Assembly: GCA_951394405.1 (NCBI GenBank)
Contig: OX596346.1
Location: forward strand, 124,001-188,000
Length of the DNA: 64,000 nt
Reading direction: 5' to 3'
Source: Coprinellus micaceus
Lineage: Eukaryota; Basidiomycota; Agaricomycetes; Agaricales; Psathyrellaceae
Position numbers and translations under genes: made by a program. The notes under the pieces are model-generated. The model was not told the DNA's origin. It worked only from the letters and a program-made list of their open reading frames with translations, and did not search any database. How positions within the stretch are numbered: the first letter of the stretch is position 1; each line of letters begins with the position of its first letter. Positions 32,954-44,432 of this stretch are shown here, piece by piece.

Positions 32954-33003
32954 GGTGACCAGCACTAGGGACTGCGCGAACTCCTACTGGCTGTAGTTAT
33001 ACC
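32954..33003 (-). promoter_or_regulatory. Core promoter of homeodomain gene 4 (TATA plus shared motif)
   Basis: On the gene strand GGTATAAC (33003-32996) lies about 30 nt upstream of AGTGCTGGTCACC (32966-32954), which is 97-109 nt before the ATG. The 13 bases are identical to those of gene 1. Confidence 0.6.
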
Positions 33004-33261
33004 CAGCTGCGGCTGTGCTGTAGACGGTTGTAGGCGCGGTATATCAGCTTCGCTGCCATCTATACGCTTCCATACGCCCCCAACTGTGTCCACAGACGCC
33101 GGCTTGTCGATCGATCATCGGGTGTTGTACTTTTCGTCTAGCATCAGGAGCCCCTTCCCGATATGTAGTGACTAGAGAGAAAGAGCATTGCATTAGAGGC
33201 TTTGTGCAGAGCCACGGTCCGTTTGGGGAGAGTGGTGCTCCACCGTGGCTTTCCCGTGGCT

Positions 33262-33268
33262 TTCCGAG
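33262..33268. repeat. Target-site duplication TTCCGAG beside element copy B
   Basis: This is the reverse complement of CTCGGAA at 14010-14016. It abuts copy B's left end (CTGTAACCCGATGGG). B's other flank is AATGTCG at 57814-57820, the complement of CGACATT at 15395-15401. Confidence 0.75.
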
Positions 33269-33638
33269 CTGTAACCCGATGGGATTTGTTTAAATGATCC
33301 CCTGTTACACGGCAGCCAACAATTAAGTGTGTCGCATTTAAATCCTTGTATTTAAATCCTTGAACCATTGGTTTGTGTGGTAGCTCTTATGCGTAACCTC
33401 ACAAGGCTTCACTGAACGGTGGTCTGTACCACACGATTTAATTACCACCAACTGTTTAAACGTTCGCGTGCGCAGAGGGAGCGAGATTTGCGTGAATTGA
33501 AGGGTGAATTTTATTACATATAGGTACGTATCTAAAGGACTGGCAGCCTCTCGGTTAAGTACACGAAGTGGACGTGGCGTGACGATAGGGCCTCAGCGCG
33601 AGTCAGGATGCGAAGGCCGATTAATCACTGATTAAATC

Positions 33639-34250
33639 CATCAGGAAAATCGGGACCAGCTGATTTGATCCGCTGGATGTGACGATCGGCTCCAATGCCG
33701 CTGCCGTTGGGCATGGCCTTGTCAGGCTTGACACGGCCTTGTCAACCAATGGCCAACCTGGGCAAGCCATCCAAACCTGACAACAGTCATATGAGAGGCC
33801 ATGGGTTGATCGCCGAATGGTCATGGCATGATAGGATTTGGTCAGTCTTCCAGTTCGGTGGCCAGGGTTTATATGACCTCATCAGGGGGGCCAATCCCGA
33901 CCGCATCAGACAACGGCTGTTCAAGGGGCATATGCCTCGCCGACCTTGACCAGGCCAATGTCAGCACATGGCCAACCAAACTTTGTACTTGAGATGAGGT
34001 GAGTAGGCATTGTAATCCACTGCATTATCTATAGGTATGTGGCTCACTGAGAAGGCTTTGAAGAGGGGGTTTGTTTGGTATGTGTCTTGGAGTGCCTGTT
34101 GAGAGCGTATCAATATTGGAGACGTGAAACCCTTGACTAAGCTCGTGTTCGACCACGCGGGACGAGATTGGGGTACAAATAGCCTCAAATACTTCATTAT
34201 ACATTTGCAAGAGTCCAGAGGTCTACGAAGAGCCATAGCAGATTCCCACC
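33639..34250. other. Left subterminal region of Plavaka element
   Basis: There is no gene. GGCCTTGTCA, TTGGCCAGG and GGCATATGCC-type words recur between the end and the transposase stop codon, possibly transposase-binding sites. Confidence 0.4.
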
Positions 34251-37200
34251 TTACTCTCCACTCTCTGAATCGGGGTCTTGGATATCATGATCCTCGTTTT
34301 CCCACCCCTCCTCATCAGAATCCCGATCAGCGACCGCCAGCTCCTCCTGCTCTAAATTGTCCAAAGTGTCCTCGTACACCACGTGAGGCTCAGGGTGGGT
34401 GACTGTAGGCTCGCTGGTACCTGAGCCTGGCCTATCACCTTCCGATGGGTGTAACAGTGTTGATTCAAGCTCAGGTGTGCTGGGTCGGGCTAAATTTGTG
34501 GGCGAAGGTGGTGGTGTTGCCGACTCGGAGATATTGATAGCGGGAGCATCCCCGTGGCTGTATGTATGCCCCACGCCGTGGCCCCATATATAGCGCATGA
34601 GCATATCACGATCTACGAAGCTTGGGGAGTCTTGTGTCAGCCTTTGATGGAGGCGAGATGAAGTCAGGCTCAAAATTCATACCTATTCACATAGTACTCA
34701 TGCCAATCCTCCTCTTCCTTTGCTATCTTTGACTGAATCCTCCCTCGGTCGTCAGCTCCATAGAGGCGACCGAGAGAGTATCTTGGGATAATATGACAGG
34801 CACGGAGCACGTCGGCAGGATCGAGGAAGCCCGTAGATCCGGGATGTGCTGTTGGCTCAAGCGTCAATCGATCAAACATCCCGGTGGCCGGAGTGTCTTT
34901 GCAAAATGAAAACCGGCGAATCCAGAGGACGTCAAACCGACGTTTACGAGTGTCGGCGGCGCCTCTTCCCCGGTATACCACATTGACATGGTAGACTCCT
35001 AGGATCCGAGCATGGGTGAATCTGTGTACACCTCCTGGGTGATTGGATTCCTCTTCATCCTCGTCCGTCACGCGTAAGCACATGATGTCTCGCCGTGATG
35101 TGTTGGGGTTTAGGATATCTGTCTCTCGTCGCACGTCATAGCTTGTGAAGTTAACGTGGAGGATGCTGTGATCGTAGACGCGGTCGGAGTGGATGAAAAC
35201 ACGGTCGACATCGGGGATTTCAGGGGCAGGAGGTACGGTTGACCCTCCGAGTCGTGTTGGACAGTCCGAGCCATCTTGAGTCAATTCGCAGATCAATGAT
35301 TTCAGGAGCTCGATACGCTTCTCGTCTTGGTCTTGAGACTCCTCCTCCTCCTCCAAGAGCCTATGGTAAACACGAGGAAGAAGGTGGGTTTTGAGGTCTG
35401 GAATGAAGTTCTGCCAACGAGAATGGCGTTGAATATATTTGTATCTGGGATATTCGCGGAAGTTCTGAGAACTAACCTTGGTAACTGGGTCATTAAGCTT
35501 CCCTTGAAGAAATGCTGGAAGGTTGATGGGCTTATTCTCCGACTTGCCAATGAAGTAGGAGGCAGCTTGCCCGTCGTCGCTGTGGTAGTCTTCGCTCAGA
35601 TCTGGGACTAGTTGCTTCCGTAGCTTTCGAATACGCGCTTGGCGTGCTTGAATACGTGACAATTGGTGACTGACGTTCTTTTTATTGGTCCGCTTGTAGT
35701 GCATCTTCGGGAAGCGATGAAATCGTTCCGGCTGAGGCCGTCTTGTTAGCGCACAGGTACCGGTGCGTGCACTATAAGAAGGCGAGGATCGATCGCAGTA
35801 CTCACCATCTGGGTGGAATATGAATCCGTCGTCCCAAAAAGACGTATTGTAGACGCTACATCGCCTAACGCATGGAACTTGTAAGTATTGAGGTTTAGAG
35901 TTTTGGTTCTCCGTCCATCGCTTAGGGTGTCCTCGTCAAGCAGGTCTAAATATTTTTGTCCTCAGTTGCCACCGGCCTCAGTGATTTGACCGTGCACTCA
36001 CTCAAAGGAAGGGAATGGTCGTCATCGGGCGGTTTGTCCTCCGCAGGCGTCTTGTCCTGCGGCGATGTTTTCTGGCGTTTTGGGGCCGCTGATTTGACTG
36101 CTGGCTCATGCTGCCGTTTGAGCTCCTGATTGGGTTGCTTCCCCCTTCCCCCTTTGCCTTCGTCGAAAAGCCGTGTTAGATCAGATCTCCGCCCATGACC
36201 AAACTTGGTATGGCTCACCCTCTGTACCGTCTGGAGCAGGTTGGCGGGATTGCCTAGAAACCCTGGCGGTTGAACTCACGTCATTGGGTTCCGGAACTTT
36301 TGAGGGCGACGTCTGGGTGTTCCTGCGTACCGGAGCCTTCTTGGATGCCGATACCTTCTTGGATGCGAGAGCTTTTGAAGACGATGCCAGGGTGCTTGCT
36401 GGCGCACTCTTCTTGGTCATTGCTGGGCCTTCTGAGTTGAGGATTTCGAGTCGGTGAGGATCAAGGAAACCAACTTACTAGTACTCAAAGTTTGGGCAGT
36501 GCGGTCAGACATGTTCTTGAGACGCTTCGAAGATCGAGACTGGGTTCCGTAGTCGACTTTTCGTTTTCGGGTCGTTGGTTTCTCCTCCGAACCAGTGGCT
36601 TGTGGATGGCGTTAGTGGTGTTGTTGCGGAGATAGAATTGCAAGGCTTACTCATAGGCGGGTTATCGGAGCTCTTCCCTGGGCCCCTCCCTGTACTGGCT
36701 ACCGCAGCGCTTGACGTCGATGCCGACGCATTCTGTTCATTTTGATCCAGGTCGTTCTCGATCGGGCATGCTGATTCCCTTGACGAAACTGGCCCATCTT
36801 GCAGGAGTGTGAGCGCAGTTGCGGGAGGTCCTGGGATCGTGACCGTGACAGACACGTCTTGCGGGACTACTGGGGGGGTCTTCATTGCTTCAGGGGGTCC
36901 TGAGGTGGACGCGTCGGTCGATGGGGCATCTGCCTGCCTCTTCCGAGCTTCTCTCCTCTTGCGAGCTTGGTACTCTCGGGGCAGCTCCTTGGTTTCGATT
37001 TGTGAACAGGTAATGTCAACGAACCCTCGTATGTCATCGCCAAGTTGTGTTGTGAGGCCGTCCAGAACTTTCAAGGTGTGATCAGTGTGCAGACGCAATT
37101 TAGCAAAGCCATGCCAACGCCCAAACGTGAACAGCAACTTCATCGCCCGCTCGTTGTGGGGAGTGGGTAGCAAGCCCTCAAAAGCAGGGATAGCGCACTA

Positions 37201-39961
37201 GTTAGAGATTCCAATGCTCGTCATGGGGCGAGAATCTGACCAGGTCAAAGAAAGCGCACCTGTAACAGATCCTCAAAGTCCCGAGCGGCGAGTTGCTTCA
37301 TTTCGCTTACATTGTTGATGAATCGGCGGATAGTATCTCTCCCAAATGTCGGCATATCGCGGTATCTATGTATAGGAGGGTGAACGTTTATGCCAGAAGG
37401 GCCGACAGAGATGAGGCTAACCTTGCGTCTACACTATTGATGGTGCCTTTCTTCACCGCTTCGAGAAGACGGAGTAGTTGAACAAACACCGCCTTCCAGA
37501 CCCCCAATTCGACCTCGTGCATGATATCCACCACCAGCATTCGAAATAGATTGAAACCCTGGTCTGATAGCCGTGCAGAGAAGGCGTTCTATGGTCATGC
37601 AGTTAAGAATGTGGACACCGAGTCTAATCAGAGAAAGGGACCTACATCGGTCGGAACCAACGAGCCATCGTCAAGTCGCGCCTCCACAAAGTTTGAGGCG
37701 AAGGACAAGTGGTCCTTGTACAGATACGCACGGGCGTCGGTGACCCGTTTCTTTCGATTCTCGTCATCCTTTCTAGCTAGTCGCACACGGTTACTCCGGT
37801 CCCTTAGCTTCCCCATAGCAGGCACGTCCTTCATGGCAATCTTACAGCGGGGACATGGGCAGGCGCCTAAGTTCTTGATACTGGCGATGAGAATCCTGGG
37901 AGTGTTGGTTAGAGGGGGTTGTGCAAAAATGATGTGGGAAGTGAATACTCGCTTTTCGGGATAGTCAGCTGAGTAAGTGAGTATCCGCGGATAGAAACGA
38001 CGCTCAGCGCCGTCATAACAGGTCACTACGATGCCATGCTCATACGCCTCAATGAACTCGGGGTCCAGCAGGTGCTTCCACTGTGCATGGAACAACTCAC
38101 GCTGGCAGTGGGTCAGGAGGGTGGGGTTGAGAGCCGATTTACCGGTAAACTGGTTCACAAATTCCTTGAAGTTGTCTGGAAGCTATACGTATTTGTTAAC
38201 CAAAAATATCCCCGCCAATCAGACCGTCACAATTGCCTACCTTTTCGAAGTATCCAACAGTCTCGAATAGCTTCTCAGATGGCTTGGCGCGTTTGTATTT
38301 CGAGTCGTTTCCAAAAAACATATAAAGAGGCCACAACTTCGCAGATCCAAAGTTCGCGAGCATCGTGGCGTCCGAAGCAAACATCAGTCCAACAACATGT
38401 CTAGGAAGGCTGCAGTTAGGTTCGGGGGGCGTCGCCTGGATAAAAGTGGTGAGCATATCTGTTTTTGTCGATAAAGCCACAACGAACCTGTAGGTCATTG
38501 TATGCATCTACGAACACCGGCGAGTGATACATCTCTCCATATACGCGAACATCTTCCTTCCCTTCACCCGGATTCCAACGGAGCTCGCTTCCAAGAGTGT
38601 GGAAGTGCTCCTGTCGCCTTGCAGATTGGAGCCTATCCTTGATAACCGGGACAAGGGGACGGTAGTGAAAGCCATCAACAGTGAATGGATAGCTGCCTGG
38701 ATGCTGGGAGCTCTTGCTGATCGGAACGTCGATTCGAATCGAGGCCGTGACCCAGGAGATGCCGTCTTCGAGGTCCTGTCCAAGGGCGGTCGCATCGTGG
38801 TCTTCATATTGAGATACTGCGAGGGAGCGGTTGATGTAGTTCCAGTTAGCGGCCCGGACCTCTGCGGGATTGAAGGTCTCACTCCCAACGATGTCGAGAA
38901 GGTTTTGAAAAGATTGGGTACTCTTTTCATGGTCGTCAGACCAGAACCACTCTCCCAAACGGAAGGAGCTTAGGTTTGGGAAGGGATGAAGCGAGAGCGG
39001 CCCAATAAACCGACCAACAGTCAGCTCGATGGGGCCGCCTAGATCCTCGCGGAAGTCGGAAGGTACAGATGAACTGTCGGGGTCATGGGGCAAGTCGTCA
39101 GAGTAGAGGTTATATACTTTGTATAGGCCGAAGGTGTTTCTATGCGTCTTCAAGACTCTTGGTTGAGGGGGGACAAAGTCCGGAGTGTCGGAAGCTGGTT
39201 CCGATGGAGGAGGGCGAGTAATTTTGGCCATCTTAGCAGCCCTCAAGGCTTCTTCGTGTTCGGTGATGACAGACCGGTAGAGAGACACGGGAAGGGCTTT
39301 AGTGGACGATGGTTCGACATTTGCTGCTCTTTGGATCTTGTATGTGAGTGTCTTCTTTCGCAGCCCCTTCCCAAGTTCTCCTTCTGCTCGATCATCCGCA
39401 CCCTGCTACAACGTCAACCAATGCGCCTCTGAGGCCCATCCTATGCGACGGACTTACATTTGCTAGTGGTCCTGATGATAATGGGGCTTCGCTGAAGGGC
39501 AGTGGTGGCCCAGTAATTGGTGTCTGCTTCATTTAGGGTAAGAGCAATCCTTGAGGATGGAAACCAGAATAGCGCACTTCTTTTGACCCAGAAGCTGACT
39601 GCCCTGCAGTATTGACTGTGTCTACATCGAGATCCTCTGCTGACATCCACGAAGGACGAACTCTTCTCTTCGCTAACCGGTTTAAGTTCGCCGCTGATGC
39701 TGGATCTGTGGCCCCACCCTGAGTATCTCCCGCAGGTCGAGCCTCCACCGGTAGTGCCTGTCCTGCCATTGCTGTAGCCTCCATGCGTGCCTGCTTTGCA
39801 TGTCGAAGATTTCTTCCCAACCGTGCTTTGAACGTAGTACAGCGCCCCACATGTAGAGCATAACTGTTGGGTTGCATGAACCTCTGGCCGCAGACACATT
39901 TTGACGACCACGGTTGATTGGGGAGGTCTGCCCCATAGGGATTTCCTTGGTCGAGAGGCAT
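34251..39961 (-). CDS. Plavaka-family transposase, multi-exon
   Basis: The N-terminal C2HC zinc finger is KCVCGQRFMQPNSYALHVGRC in outline (C-x-C-x12-H-x3-C, near 39890). The body then follows the Plavaka order: HPFPNLSSFRLGEWFWSDD, FQNLLDIVGSETFNPAEVR, GFHYRPLVPVIKDRL, VRVYGEMYHSPVFVDAYNDL, LMFASDATMLANFGSAKLWP, LYMFFGNDSKYKRAKPS, LTHCQRELFHAQWKHLLDPE, IVVTCYDGAERRFYPRILTY, SADYPEK then IASIKNLGACPCPRC. The catalytic-region FRMLVVDIMHEVELGVWKAV is at about 37500-37560. Further on are LLFTFGRWHGFAKLRLHTDH, HALGDVASTIRLFGTTDSYS, KMHYKRTNKKNVSHQL and a C-terminal DRDMLMRYIWGHGVGH. About a dozen short introns interrupt it. The last exon stops at 34251. I saw no disabling change but did not resolve every splice site. 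It acts in the nucleus on its own element ends. Confidence 0.8.
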
Positions 39962-40323
39962 ACGTCACGGATGTGAACTGCGCCGTGTCGTTGAGAGGTG
40001 AAACGAGTGGGTATGGATTGAGCTTGTGGTGGTTGACGACAAGACCCAGAGTCGCGTCTAGCATGACTGGATCACCTGATGGCGATTAAAACATCCGAAG
40101 AGTCAGCGCCTAATTGGCCTCACCTCCTCACAAAGTCCTCATAACATCTCATGTAGTTGCTGTACCTCGAGAGGTGTTTCATATTTGTACGTCCTAAGTC
40201 ACTACTGTTACAATTCATCAAAGCTATCGTCAGGGAACTGGCAGGCGATCGCCCAACACCACCGCCCCAATCACATTCCGAAACTTGAAGGTCCGAGTCG
40301 TAACCACTAGCACCACACCTCCT

Positions 40324-43300
40324 TCAACGGCCATGGTCTCCTGTGGAGGGATTCGGGGCGGGGAGGATGGTGCGATGTTTGCCACTACGTGAGGGTCCAG
40401 GGGTGGAAGTCGAAGTCGCCATGGTGGCGGTGTGAGATGATAGGCGCCTTTGGGCTTGGGGTGTAGGCGCGGTGGTTGGAGCACCCAATTCCAATTCGGA
40501 TTCTGCGAGACGACGCTTCGGGTTGCTGGTACGTGCGGTGATACTCATGATGGTCTCCGCAACAGTGGTGTCGTGTTGAGCGGTGAGACGCGCACTCGCC
40601 ATGATGCTTCGGAAAGCCGGCCAGGCTGATAGAAGCCAAAGTCAGCGAGCAAAACCGACCGTAATATTACGACGACTCACCTTCTCCTGCCGACTTCGGG
40701 GTGATGTGAGACATCTGGATCATCTCCATGCTAAGGGATGCCTCCGTAACCCTCTTCACATTTGCATCTATAAAGAAATGTGTGGAGTCAGCCACGGTCA
40801 GATAAACGGATGTCAATGGTGTGCTCTCACCATGTGCTCGAATTGCTTCCTCATAAACCTTACCCAGGGCATGGGTCCAAGGCGGTGGGGGGGCATTGGT
40901 CTGCTGCTTGAGCTTCTGGACCCAGCCGAGGAAGTCAGTCTGCTGGGGGCCTTCGTCATCGTCACCCTCAGGCTCCATCCAAGGGAGGGATGGGTCCCAG
41001 GTTACATAGTAAGCGCGGATGGCAAGGGCTCGACGGGTCCCTTCGGCGGCTGAGATAGCGTTTTCCACCCTAGACTCCATGGCGTCGTTGAACCAGAGCA
41101 CGTCGGCGCGATTGGCGGCTGGTGCACCCTCCACCATGGTGCCGATGACGAACGTGCGCACGCACTTTGCCTTGATCGTGAAGGTTTCTTGGGACTCGGG
41201 GTCTCCCATCAGCTGCAAGCCAGTGACTTCCGCGCCGAATCGATCCAGGGAGTTGAATGCAACGGAGATCTGAACAAATATTGGGTTTACATCAGTATAC
41301 CGAGGGATACAGAGTGGGATAGCGAGAACAAGAAACGCACCATTGCGGCGGACACGGAAATGAGGGAGGCATAATCCATGGTTTCCTTGGGGTCGACCAG
41401 GGGATTGCGTTTGTCGTAGAAGCGCCTGAGGGCGACGGCGGCGTTTCGGGAGAAGTAGAAGATGAGATAGGAAGAGGCTTTCGTCATCAACTTGTTTCGC
41501 CACATGGCCCAGCAGCGCTCCGGGGTTTGCTTCGCCTTCTTAGCAGCGTGGTATCGTTCGACAGTCTGGAGGGTTTCTGCGGCTGCAGGCTGAAATGGGT
41601 AACAATTCTCAATTAGATCTACATATACAGGAACATTGTGAAGAACACACTTGGCGAGTATAGAGTTCATGCTTGTCGACATCTTGCACATGACGGTGGC
41701 CCTTCATGTTGGGGGTGATAAAATGGATGTTTCCCCCACTCATCGCGTAGTCCGTTGCGTAGGAGACGAGCATCGGGATGTTACCCCTCTGGCCTGCCAT
41801 ATCCGGGCAGGTGTAAGGGTCGTAGATTCCACGGAAGATGTGGTCGTAAGTGCCGGCCATGGCACCGTCGTAAAATTTGTCGGCCTAACAACTTGTCAGC
41901 GAATGAACCGATGAAAGACCGGCACAAAGACGTACTTGGGGTTTCAAGGCGGGGATGACCCGGTCCTTGTACCAACGCTTTCGTGCGGCATCAAAGACTG
42001 CGAGAGAAATGAGCAAGGGGAATAAGAGAACAGACCGGTCGAGTGAGACGCACCAGGTCCACTGATCCAGCCCCTTCGGACATCCTCCAAGCTCCACTTC
42101 GTGAGGTCGACTTGGGCCGCGATAGAGAGGAGGACCGTCACCTCGACGGACTCCATGATCATGTCGAAGGACGCCTGTGCCTCAGCACGCGTGATTGGAG
42201 TGCGAGATGCGAGGATCTGGGAGGCGACATAATTGTTGATCCAGAGGGATAGGATGATAACCAGAGCTGCATCGACGGCGTCATCCTTCGGGAGTGTCGA
42301 GGGGAATTTGTCCGGTTCCAAGACCACCACCTCCAACCAAAAAGCTCGGAAGTCTAAAATAGACTTCCGAATATATTCCGGGCCCAGGACGGCAGAGAGA
42401 CTGAGATTGTTGAGCCTTGCGGAGTCGGTTGCTCGGAGAGTGCCCAGAGCGGATTCGTTCGCATTCGGGAGGGCCAACATGCACAGAACATCGCGGAGAA
42501 CCATTGACACGGGGGAGGCCCCCCCACTGAGGCTATAGAAACCAGGACCAGCGCTATCAGAGTCGGTCACTTGGTACTCCTGCGCATCAGCTGGAGCGAG
42601 AACATTGGCCTGTTAATCGAGCGTCAGCGCCAGGAGGGTGAACAAAAAGCATTGAAGGGTCTTACCTCGGTGCTGGGCGTCCTCTCAGGGTAGTGATCGC
42701 CACGGCCCATGCCCGCTGGAGTATCCTCGTTGATCGTGTTCAAAATCTTGTAAGATGAGGAAGCCGCACGGCGATGTCGGTGCGGATGCTCCATGGTCGT
42801 ACTCGCCGAACGGGAGGATGCCCCCGGCGTCGGCGCACTCCCACTGCGGTCTCTCGGGCGTGGGGATAGGGGAATGGATGCAGCCAGTGTTGACACGTTC
42901 AGTGGCACGGAAGGTAGAGGTCGTGCGATGTGTGAAGACGAGAGTTGACCCGAGTCCCAATAAATGGGGACCTGTTGAATTGATCAGACTCTCGTATGCC
43001 TAGTAGACCGAATGGGCGATGACGGCTTACCTTAGGGTCGGTGGAGATGACCGGCGCCTGTGTGTTTGGAGCCTGCAATGACCCCAGCCCTCCCGTCGAC
43101 GCACTGCTGGACGGAGGCAGTCCCATGCCCTGACCGACAGAATGGTATCAGCGTCGTAGAAGGAATTTGGGCTGTAATCAAACATACCAGATTCGCCATA
43201 TTGGAGCGCTGCTGCGGAACTTCGCGCAGCATGCTTTGTAGCTCCACGTCGAGCATTGCTTGGAGTTCACCAGGGGGGAGTTCTTCTCTCTGCTGTACCG

Positions 43301-44432
43301 CCTGGACGTACCACGTAAGCCATCTGAACAGTAAAGCAATAGAGATATGGAGTCCCGTACCTGATGGTCGGCCTGGGGTTGTGTTTCGGTACCAAGTCCT
43401 TGCTGAAGGCTCATCGCAGCCGACGGAAATTGCTGTAGCATTATAACTATCAGTGTTGCTTCGTTGAGACAGACTGCGGAATCGTACCTCAGCCTGGTAG
43501 CCAACACTGGTATGTTCTTGAGCGACCAGGGTCGAAGACCCCGCGTCGTAAGCAGGCTGCGACGGCTATAGACTTTAATGAGCATGGGGGAGGGGTTGAG
43601 ACGGTGTATTCATACCTGAGTGGCCTGGCCGACAGCCTGAGCACCATGACTCATGTGAGCCGATGGAACTTGCTGTAGTAGGATAAATATCAGCGCCCGT
43701 TCGTTGAGAAAGGGATGTGGAATCATACCTGAGCTTGATAGTCAGTGCCCGGATATCCTTGAGACGCGAAATTCGAAGTCCCTGTGTCGGGAACAACCTG
43801 CGATGCCTATAAACTTCAATGAGCACCCGGGAGAGGATTGGCGAGGGAATGTCGTACCTGGGTGGCAAAGTCGTTGTAATAACGCTGGTAGTCAGGGTCT
43901 TGAACCGTCGCCGCTGGGTCAAACGGGGTGTTGGGATAACCTGGGCCCTGTTGTTCGCCCAAGGGATAGGAATACTGAGGGCCGTCGTTGAAGGTCGCAT
44001 GGCGAGCACCGGCGTCGACGTTGGGGTGGCCTGGGCCCTGTTGCTCGCCCAGGGGATACTGAGGGCCGTCGTTGAAGGTCGCATGGTGAGCACCGGCGTC
44101 GATGTTGGGGTGGTCTGGGCCCTGTTGCTCGCCCATGGGATACTGAAGGCCGTCGTTGAAGGTCGCATGACGAGCACCGTTGTCGATGGCCATCTAGTAG
44201 AAAGGGGAGTGTCAGTTGCGAAGTCCGAGAATTGGATGTTTGGTCAAATGAGACTTGCCTTGGAGAAGTTGCTGAAGGGTCCCCCGTATGGGGTACCGTC
44301 GTCGTTGAGAGCGAAGAGGTCTGAGATCGAGCCATCCTCCATTTCCGTGTCAAAATTGAAGTCGTAGTGGGTGTTGAAAGCATTTTGCTGCGACCCTGGG
44401 CCCCACAAGGGGGGAACTTGAGCCGGGTCCAT
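40324..44432 (-). CDS. Large repeat-containing protein of the Plavaka element, function unknown
   Basis: The start is MDPAQVPPLWGPGSQQNAFN at 44432, with a TATA-like CATATAAATACACC about 35-45 nt upstream. The second exon has about 3.3 copies of a 28-residue repeat (FNDGPQYPLGEQQGPGHP core), followed by Gln/Pro-rich exons that are themselves duplicated with their introns. The C-terminal two thirds is helical and conserved-looking: MVLRDVLCMLALPNANESAL, RKSILDFRAFWLEVVVLEPD, ALVIILSLWINNYVASQILA, SLEDVRRGWIS, AARKRWYKDRVIPALKPQ, MAGTYDHIFRGIYDPYTCPD, PERCWAMWRNKLMTKASS and SVAFNSLDRFGAEVTGLQL. The end near 40324 is approximate. I recognise no domain. Being inside the element and on the transposase strand suggests a transposon-encoded accessory protein. 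Confidence 0.6.
43370..43870 (-). repeat. Duplicated exon-intron modules (about 240 bp)
   Basis: About 43440-43620 and 43680-43860 align through exon and intron alike: ATCAGYGYYSSTTCGTTGAGA, GAATC-TACCT-AGC-TG-TAG and GGCTATAGACTTTAATGAGC against TGCCTATAAACTTCAATGAG. A unit of one Gln/Pro-rich exon plus its intron was copied in tandem. Confidence 0.6.
43911..44190 (-). repeat. 84-bp in-frame coding tandem repeat
   Basis: Identical phase points (GGGCCGTCG and variants) fall at 43979, 44063 and 44147, so the unit is 84 bp or 28 codons. One unit carries a 6-bp insertion (extra Ser-Tyr). The repeats lie in the second exon of the 40324-44432 gene. Confidence 0.8.

Larger units (their letters stand above)
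15395..33268. other. Inferred inverted segment (17.9 kb)
   Basis: This segment lies between the facing ends of two inverted identical elements. Flipping it restores matching 7-bp target duplications for both insertions: CTCGGAA on both sides of one copy, CGACATT on both sides of the other. It also brings the two halves of the membrane protein gene together around one element. The simplest reading is a past inversion by homologous recombination between copies A and B. The genes carried are the membrane C-half, cyclin-like, BTB, F-box and all four homeodomain genes. Confidence 0.8.

Noticed and set aside
14017..33638. 14017-15394 and 33269-33638 as LTRs of a retrotransposon
   Set aside because: The copies are inverted, have TIRs and no reverse transcriptase or integrase lies between them.
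43819..44367. 182-codon plus-strand frame opposite the 84-bp repeats
   Set aside because: The repeat unit is a multiple of three, so it opens frames on both strands. The minus-strand reading joins to a start, a TATA box and downstream exons.
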